A DNA stretch of 18,537 bases, from the NCBI GenBank assembly GCA_003170935.1, contig PMYA01000078.1, positions 1 to 18,537 on the forward strand. Direction: 5' to 3'. The position numbers were made by a program, and so were the translations under genes. The stretch comes from Methanobacteriota archaeon. Lineage in GTDB: Archaea; Halobacteriota; Bog-38; Methanoflorentales; Methanoflorentaceae. This document shows, piece by piece, positions 14,770 through 18,537 of this stretch; the stretch's first letter is position 1; each line of letters starts with the position of its first letter. A model generated the notes under the pieces. That model was not told the DNA's origin and ran no database searches. It saw only the letters and a program-made list of their open reading frames with translations.

Positions 14770-16050
14770 TTAGAGCAAGCGGGGGGGGATATTCTGCCCC
14801 ATCAGAAGATCCCCATAAGACTCCCGCGCCCGAATAAGTTCCGCCTCGCCCTCGTTGACAAGAACTTCGCTTGCACGTGTCCTGCCATTGTACTGAGAGC
14901 TCATGGCAAATCCGTATGCCCCTGTGTCGAGGACCGCGATGAGATCCCCCTTTTCAACGCGGGGAAGGCGCCGATCTCTTGCTAGTATATCACCACTCTC
15001 GCAGATCGGACCAGCGATTGTGTACGTGTGATCAGACGTCTTGTCAAGCTTGTTTGCTACGATCACCTCGTGGTACGAGTCATACATAGTCGGGCGGAGA
15101 AGCAAGTTGAAACCGGCATCGACACCCACAAAAGTACTGTAAGCCTCTTTGACGGTGTTTACCGTACAGAGCAGAAGTGAAGTGTCTCCAACGATGTATC
15201 TTCCCGGTTCTAGTACCAACTTGGGTCGGATGCCAAGGGCGCTAGCGCGCTCGAAAAAGATCGGGAGCACCGTGTTAGCGAGGTCGATCGGGGTCGGAGC
15301 CGTGCCCGTGTAAGGTATGCCGAGTCCACTGCCAATATCGACAAAATCAAGTTCGAGCTTAAGCTTATTTTTTAACCCCTCAACAAGATCCATCATCCGT
15401 ATCATCATTTCTGCGAATGGACTAAGCTCGAGAATCTGTGAACCGATGTGGCAATGGATGCCTACAGGTCGGACGCCCTCAAGCGAAAGCGCTTCTTCGT
15501 AGCACGCGAGTACTTTATCGTGAGGGATTCCGAACTTTGATTGCGCCAAGCCCGTAGCAATCTTAGGATGCGTCGCTGGTGACACGTCAGGGTTAACCCT
15601 AAAGGCAATTTCAACCTCTTTGTTATCTTCTGAGGCGATTCGGGAGAGATTTTTCAGTTCCTCAAGTGAATCGACAGAAACTCGAACGCCGGTTTCGCAC
15701 GCCATGCGAAGTTCAGCATCAGTTTTTGAGTTCCCATTGAAGAGAATTCGGTCAGGGAGGATGCCTGCAAGAAGAGCGGCATAAAGCTCACCATCAGAGA
15801 AAACGTCAGCGCCGGCACCCTCTTGGGCAAGCACGCGCAGCACTGCGAGGTTGCCGTTTGCCTTAGCGGCATAGTAGATGTCCGCGTCTGGGAACGCTGC
15901 TGCAAAGCGTCTGTAGTTACTCCGAATGCGCCCCTCATCAATGACGTATAACGGCGTGCCGTACTCTTGTGTAAGATCGATTACGTCGGCGCCACCAATC
16001 GTAAGGTGCCCATTTTTCTCGTCAAGGTGATCGCGCGTTCCGAAATTCAT
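14770..16050 (-). CDS. lysA: Diaminopimelate decarboxylase
   Basis: 426-residue PLP enzyme (alanine-racemase-like fold III) that decarboxylates meso-diaminopimelate to L-lysine. Lys63 in YYAAKAN is the PLP lysine. HCHIGSQ (near 200), GSGLGIPY, EPGRYIVG (near 281-288) and PICESGD (Cys350, contributed across the dimer) are all intact. The ATG at 16048-16050 comes one base after the dapL stop codon, and its GGAGG site is inside the end of dapL, so translation is coupled. A TTG six codons earlier would overlap dapL and lacks such a site. Immediate proximity to dapL and dapF makes the pathway assignment firm. Confidence 0.96.
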   Translation of the reverse strand: MNFGTRDHLDEKNGHLTIGGADVIDLTQEYGTPLYVIDEGRIRSNYRRFAAAFPDADIYYAAKANGNLAVLRVLAQEGAGADVFSDGELYAALLAGILPDRILFNGNSKTDAELRMACETGVRVSVDSLEELKNLSRIASEDNKEVEIAFRVNPDVSPATHPKIATGLAQSKFGIPHDKVLACYEEALSLEGVRPVGIHCHIGSQILELSPFAEMMIRMMDLVEGLKNKLKLELDFVDIGSGLGIPYTGTAPTPIDLANTVLPIFFERASALGIRPKLVLEPGRYIVGDTSLLLCTVNTVKEAYSTFVGVDAGFNLLLRPTMYDSYHEVIVANKLDKTSDHTYTIAGPICESGDILARDRRLPRVEKGDLIAVLDTGAYGFAMSSQYNGRTRASEVLVNEGEAELIRARESYGDLLMGQNIPPRLL

Positions 16051-16051
16051 C

Positions 16052-17206
16052 TTAGACAACCTCCTCAAGCCGCCTTATAGCTTCTTTAATCGTGTTGACA
16101 GGCACTGTTAACGCAAATCTGATATAGCCCTCGCCATACTCTCCAAAGCCAATGCCTGGCGTAGCAACTATTCCCGCGTCTAGCAGCTTCAATGAGAACT
16201 CCACTGAGGGACTGCCGTCTGGGACAGGAGCCCAGACATAAAACGTCGCTTTTGGCTTCTCGACGGACCAGCCGATGTTCCTTAGACCGTCAACTAGCGC
16301 ATCCCTCCGTTCAACATAGAGTTTTCTGAGGGCGTGGATCATGTCCTGCGGTCCCGTCATGGCAGTGATCCCGGCCTCTTGTACCGCTTGGAACGCGCCT
16401 GAGTCAAGGTTCGACTTAACCTTCTTGAGCCCCGCGATGATGTCAGCGTTTCCCACTGCAAAACCCATTCGCCAGCCCGTCATGTTGTATGCTTTAGAAA
16501 GGCTGTTGATTTCAATTCCTACTTCCATCGCGCCCGGCACGGATAGAAACGACGGCGCTTCGTAACCGTCAAACGTCAGCTCCATATAGGCTGCATCGTG
16601 GCAGACGATAACGTCATTGTCTTGAGCATAGTCGACGACAGTTCGGAAAAAGGCTTTATCAGCAACAGCCGCAGTGGGGTTATTTGGATAGTTTATATAG
16701 AGCAACTTAGCGTCGGGTGCGGCTTTTTCTATGTCAGGCAAGAAACCATTGTCGGCAGTTAGCGGCAAAGTCACCGGCTTACCGTCTGCGAGGATAGTAG
16801 CGATCCTGTAAACAGGATATGCTGGATCCGGAACAAGCACTTTTTCTCCCCGATTGACGAAAGCTAAAGGCAAATGCGCGAGGCCTTCCTTCGACCCAAT
16901 GAGCGCCAATACCTCGCTCGTAGGATCGAGGTCGATGCTTTTCTGTGCGTACCACTCGCTCACCGCTTGCCGGTACGACAGTAGACCTTCCGAGGAAGGG
17001 TACCGATGATTCGCCTCTTTGTGCGCTGCGTGCACGAGTGAATCGACGATATGGGCAGGCGTCGGCTGATCCGGATCACCCACACCAAGATCAATGATAT
17101 CGATGCCCTGTGCCGCCCTTTCTGCCTTCAGTGCATCGATTTGTGCGAAAAGGTACGGAGGCAGCACGTCAAGTCTCGTTGAATATTTACTTATATGGTC
17201 CGCCAT
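16052..17206 (-). CDS. dapL: LL-diaminopimelate aminotransferase
   Basis: 384-residue fold-type I PLP aminotransferase. It converts tetrahydrodipicolinate directly to LL-diaminopimelate using glutamate, bypassing the acylated intermediates of the dapD/C/E route. Landmarks are DLGVGDPDQPTP (near 39-50), INYPNNPT with Asn176, HDAAY with Asp204, and SLSKAYNMTGWRMGF with PLP Lys238. On sequence alone this could be another class I aminotransferase, but its position as first gene of an operon with lysA and dapF, and the DLGVGDPD opening, point to DapL. AAGG about six bases before the ATG supports the start. dapA and dapB are not in the window. Confidence 0.93.
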   Translation of the reverse strand: MADHISKYSTRLDVLPPYLFAQIDALKAERAAQGIDIIDLGVGDPDQPTPAHIVDSLVHAAHKEANHRYPSSEGLLSYRQAVSEWYAQKSIDLDPTSEVLALIGSKEGLAHLPLAFVNRGEKVLVPDPAYPVYRIATILADGKPVTLPLTADNGFLPDIEKAAPDAKLLYINYPNNPTAAVADKAFFRTVVDYAQDNDVIVCHDAAYMELTFDGYEAPSFLSVPGAMEVGIEINSLSKAYNMTGWRMGFAVGNADIIAGLKKVKSNLDSGAFQAVQEAGITAMTGPQDMIHALRKLYVERRDALVDGLRNIGWSVEKPKATFYVWAPVPDGSPSVEFSLKLLDAGIVATPGIGFGEYGEGYIRFALTVPVNTIKEAIRRLEEVV

Positions 17207-17403
17207 GTGTCTACCTTATTGACGGCTGCAAGCCTATTAAGCGTAAGCGCAGCTTCTTAAACGATGATTCAAACAAACCGCGAGGATTAACGATTCGCTC
17301 CTCTTTATTGAAGTTGCTTTTCGAATAAAGACTTATTGGGGCGCGACTAACCCGCTAACCACAATGTGCTTCCATTCAATAAGCTGCAAACTGGGATGCA
17401 AAC

Positions 17404-17412
17404 CTTTATTTT
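17404..17412 (+). promoter_or_regulatory. TATA box of the PsbP-like lipoprotein gene
   Basis: CTTTATTTT is centred about 36 bp before the ATG at 17444, leaving a leader of about 10 nt. The rest of the 237-bp gap toward dapL shows no clear feature beyond the two promoters. Confidence 0.5.
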
Positions 17413-17443
17413 CTAGCAGATTTTCATGTAGGCGAGAACTGAT

Positions 17444-18073
17444 ATGATGAATAATCGCAATCTAATCACCGCGCTAGCGGTTGTCGCGCTGTTAACATTA
17501 GCAGCGATAACAGCAGGCTGCGCGACTAGTACCACTCCTTCGCCAACTCCTGCGCCGATCTCTGCAACGCAGACGACGGTCGGGAACAACACGACGTTTT
17601 CGAGCGCTGCGGGTTTCAACATCACATACCCAAAAAATCTGAAGACAGATAATTCCTCAGATGCATCAACTCCAGTTAGGGTGTATATCTATCTGAGCCC
17701 AAATGAAACAGCTGACGGCGTTCTAGTGGCCGCAAAAAGTCTTAGCGCCGGTCAAACGCTAAGTGACTTTGCAAATAGTGAAGTTGCACAGCTTAAAAAC
17801 AACAATACAACAGGGAATTTCAAGAACTTTACGGTTCTCAACGATACCAACTTAACTTTTGCTGGAAAACCCGCGCGCACTATCGTTTGGTCTGGAATTG
17901 TCCCTATACAATATAACCAGACAACAGCGACTAACAAATCGGTCAAAGTGATGCAGACTTACGTCGTCAACAACAATACGGGCTATGTTATAACGTACAA
18001 AGCTATTTCCAGCGACTACGATACATATCTAGCGCAAGCACAACGAATAATGAACTCGTTTGTCCTGACGTAA
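17444..18073 (+). CDS. PsbP-like surface lipoprotein
   Basis: 209 residues. The signal peptide has an Arg near the N-terminus, a hydrophobic core at about 7-22 and a lipobox TAGC with Cys26, so the mature protein is expected to be lipid-anchored outside the membrane. A Thr/Ser/Pro linker (27-50) precedes a domain of about 155 residues. Its layout matches PsbP-like archaeal proteins: FNITYPKNL near the start, a central ARTIVWSG strand, MQTYVVNNNTGYVITYKA, and a final helix ending in RIMNSFVL. Many N-x-S/T sequons suggest glycosylation, as in the fasciclin proteins. The function of these domains outside photosystems is unknown. The second ATG (17447) is an equally possible start. A hairpin terminator follows. 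Confidence 0.8.
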   Translation: MMNNRNLITALAVVALLTLAAITAGCATSTTPSPTPAPISATQTTVGNNTTFSSAAGFNITYPKNLKTDNSSDASTPVRVYIYLSPNETADGVLVAAKSLSAGQTLSDFANSEVAQLKNNNTTGNFKNFTVLNDTNLTFAGKPARTIVWSGIVPIQYNQTTATNKSVKVMQTYVVNNNTGYVITYKAISSDYDTYLAQAQRIMNSFVLT

Positions 18074-18093
18074 GGACCCAGTTTTTGACGGGG

Positions 18094-18132
18094 GGCGAGA
18101 AAGGATGCTCGCCTGCTCTAATTTTTCTTTGT
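18094..18132 (+). terminator. Hairpin plus T-rich terminator after lipoprotein gene
   Basis: GGCGAG (18094-18099) and CTCGCC (18108-18113) form a 6-bp G+C-rich stem with an eight-base loop, followed by TAATTTTTCTTT. It starts about 20 bp after the stop codon, as in the fasciclin genes. Confidence 0.6.
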
Positions 18133-18159
18133 TGGAACACTTATTCGTACGGCTTACTG

Positions 18160-18295
18160 CGAGGTAACAAAGTCCTTAAGTTACGAAAATTCATTAAACA
18201 ACTTGATCTAGTTTTTCATGAAAAAGAGATTGTAAGAAACGCTGGCTGTCTGAAACAGTACAGCCAGCTGACTTACTTGGTCGTATCGACCAACT
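18160..18295. repeat. Cluster of perfect inverted repeats in a gene-free stretch
   Basis: Between the lipoprotein terminator and the gene at the right edge (about 315 bp) I find no convincing coding region. The stretch holds GTAAC/GTTAC arms (about 18163-18185), a 14-bp palindrome TTTTTCATGAAAAA (18212-18225), and a 12-bp stem-loop (arms 18241-18252 and 18256-18268, AAA loop, one bulged T). It also holds a 7-bp stem-loop TTGGTCG/CGACCAA (18277-18293, loop TAT). This may be a structured small RNA, a bidirectional termination region or a binding-site array. Strand is undetermined. Confidence 0.5.
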
Positions 18296-18402
18296 TACAT
18301 TAAAAAACACTTCCGATGTTATGCTGTGCTGTTTGATTTAGCCGGTCACCTCACAAAGTTTAGTAAAAAAAGTCTTTATTTTACTCCTATTTGTATTTTG
18401 CC

Positions 18403-18421
18403 ATTATTAAACGTTAATAAT
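18403..18421. repeat. A/T-rich inverted repeat near the right-edge gene
   Basis: ATTATTAA and TTAATAAT are perfect 8-bp arms around ACG. It lies 27 bp past the stop codon of the leftward gene at 18448, with T-rich stretches on the minus strand just beyond, so it could be part of that gene's termination region. Confidence 0.4.
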
Positions 18422-18447
18422 AACAAAAGTGGCAACTCTTAAACAGC

Positions 18448-18537
18448 TTAACTCGGGTGACGTTCTATAACATCCTCCAACCGCTTAATAGCGAGGTCGC
18501 CCAGCCAAACATCATCCGGCCTTAAAAGAAGCTGCGT
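18448..18537 (-). CDS. C-terminal end of an unidentified gene running off the window
   Basis: On the minus strand an open frame enters from the right edge and stops at TAA (18448-18450), giving 29 residues with plausible protein composition (LLLRPDDVWLGDLAIKRLED, then VIERHPS). It is amphipathic and helix-like. I do not recognise the family. It is too short for a product call; support is limited to the open frame and composition. Confidence 0.45.
   Translation of the reverse strand, partial: TQLLLRPDDVWLGDLAIKRLEDVIERHPS

Noticed and set aside
18212..18225. TTTTTCATGAAAAA as an insertion-sequence end
   Set aside because: No transposase, target-site duplication or matching second end is present. 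It is treated as part of the inverted-repeat cluster.
18085..18303. 72-codon open frame after the lipoprotein gene
   Set aside because: It runs through the lipoprotein terminator and across the stem-loop cluster, has no Shine-Dalgarno sequence and no recognisable domain.
1..18537. CRISPR array, prophage, integrative element or defence island
   Set aside because: No regularly spaced repeats and no integrase, transposase, nuclease-helicase or capsid genes. Gene content is core metabolism, protein quality control and surface proteins.

Overview
The window is a gene-dense stretch of a euryarchaeal chromosome. It most likely comes from the Methanomicrobia/Halobacterota side, although no methanogenesis gene is present to confirm this. 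The evidence is two secreted fasciclin proteins with PGF-CTERM (archaeosortase) tails, a RadB recombinase paralogue, an archaeal Cdc48 ATPase, a MobB-like/MoaE fusion, LarC, archaeal RtcA, and TATA boxes about 25 nt upstream of leaderless or short-leader starts. No IS element, integrase, CRISPR array, rRNA or convincing tRNA was found. It reads as ordinary chromosomal core with a small surface-protein region at each end.

Layout. 1-1620: a 5'-truncated fasciclin gene, a decayed remnant of a third PGF-CTERM gene, and an intact fasciclin gene, each intact gene followed by a hairpin plus T-run. 1684-4845 (minus): a probable moaE > glmM > sugar-nucleotide epimerase run, for molybdopterin and activated amino-sugar supply. 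4846-5281: a 430-bp non-coding gap with one terminator-like signal. 5282-5443 (minus): a tiny zinc-ribbon protein. 5664-6713 (plus): rtcA. 6777-8434 (minus): two adjacent proteins with four CBS domains each. 8613-11139 (minus): a PRC-barrel protein and Cdc48. 11212-12411 (plus): larC, divergent from cdc48. 12408-13160 (minus): a RuvC/YqgF-like protein with no ordinary start codon, divergent from radB (13284-13949, plus). 13946-17206 (minus): a tight dapL-lysA-dapF operon for the last steps of lysine/diaminopimelate synthesis. 17444-18073 (plus): a PsbP-like lipoprotein. 18130-18330: a cluster of perfect inverted repeats. 18448-18537 (minus): the C-terminal end of another gene.

How the genes fit together. 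DapL makes LL-diaminopimelate, DapF epimerises it to the meso form and LysA decarboxylates it to lysine. GlmM makes GlcN-1-P for UDP-GlcNAc, and the neighbouring epimerase could act on a nucleotide sugar for surface glycans, which suits the sequon-rich fasciclin and lipoprotein products. RadB and the RuvC-like protein may share a promoter region and a DNA-repair role (inference).

Start sites. Several starts were moved downstream of the longest reading frame because a TATA box or Shine-Dalgarno sequence points to an internal start (MoaE, zinc ribbon, RtcA, the larger CBS protein, LarC, LysA). One was moved upstream (RuvC-like protein).

No wholly new multi-gene system is evident. The best leads are the missing start codon of the RuvC-like gene opposite radB, the PGF-CTERM relic with its nucleotide-conserved tail, and two possibly structured non-coding regions (about 4890-5121 and 18160-18295).
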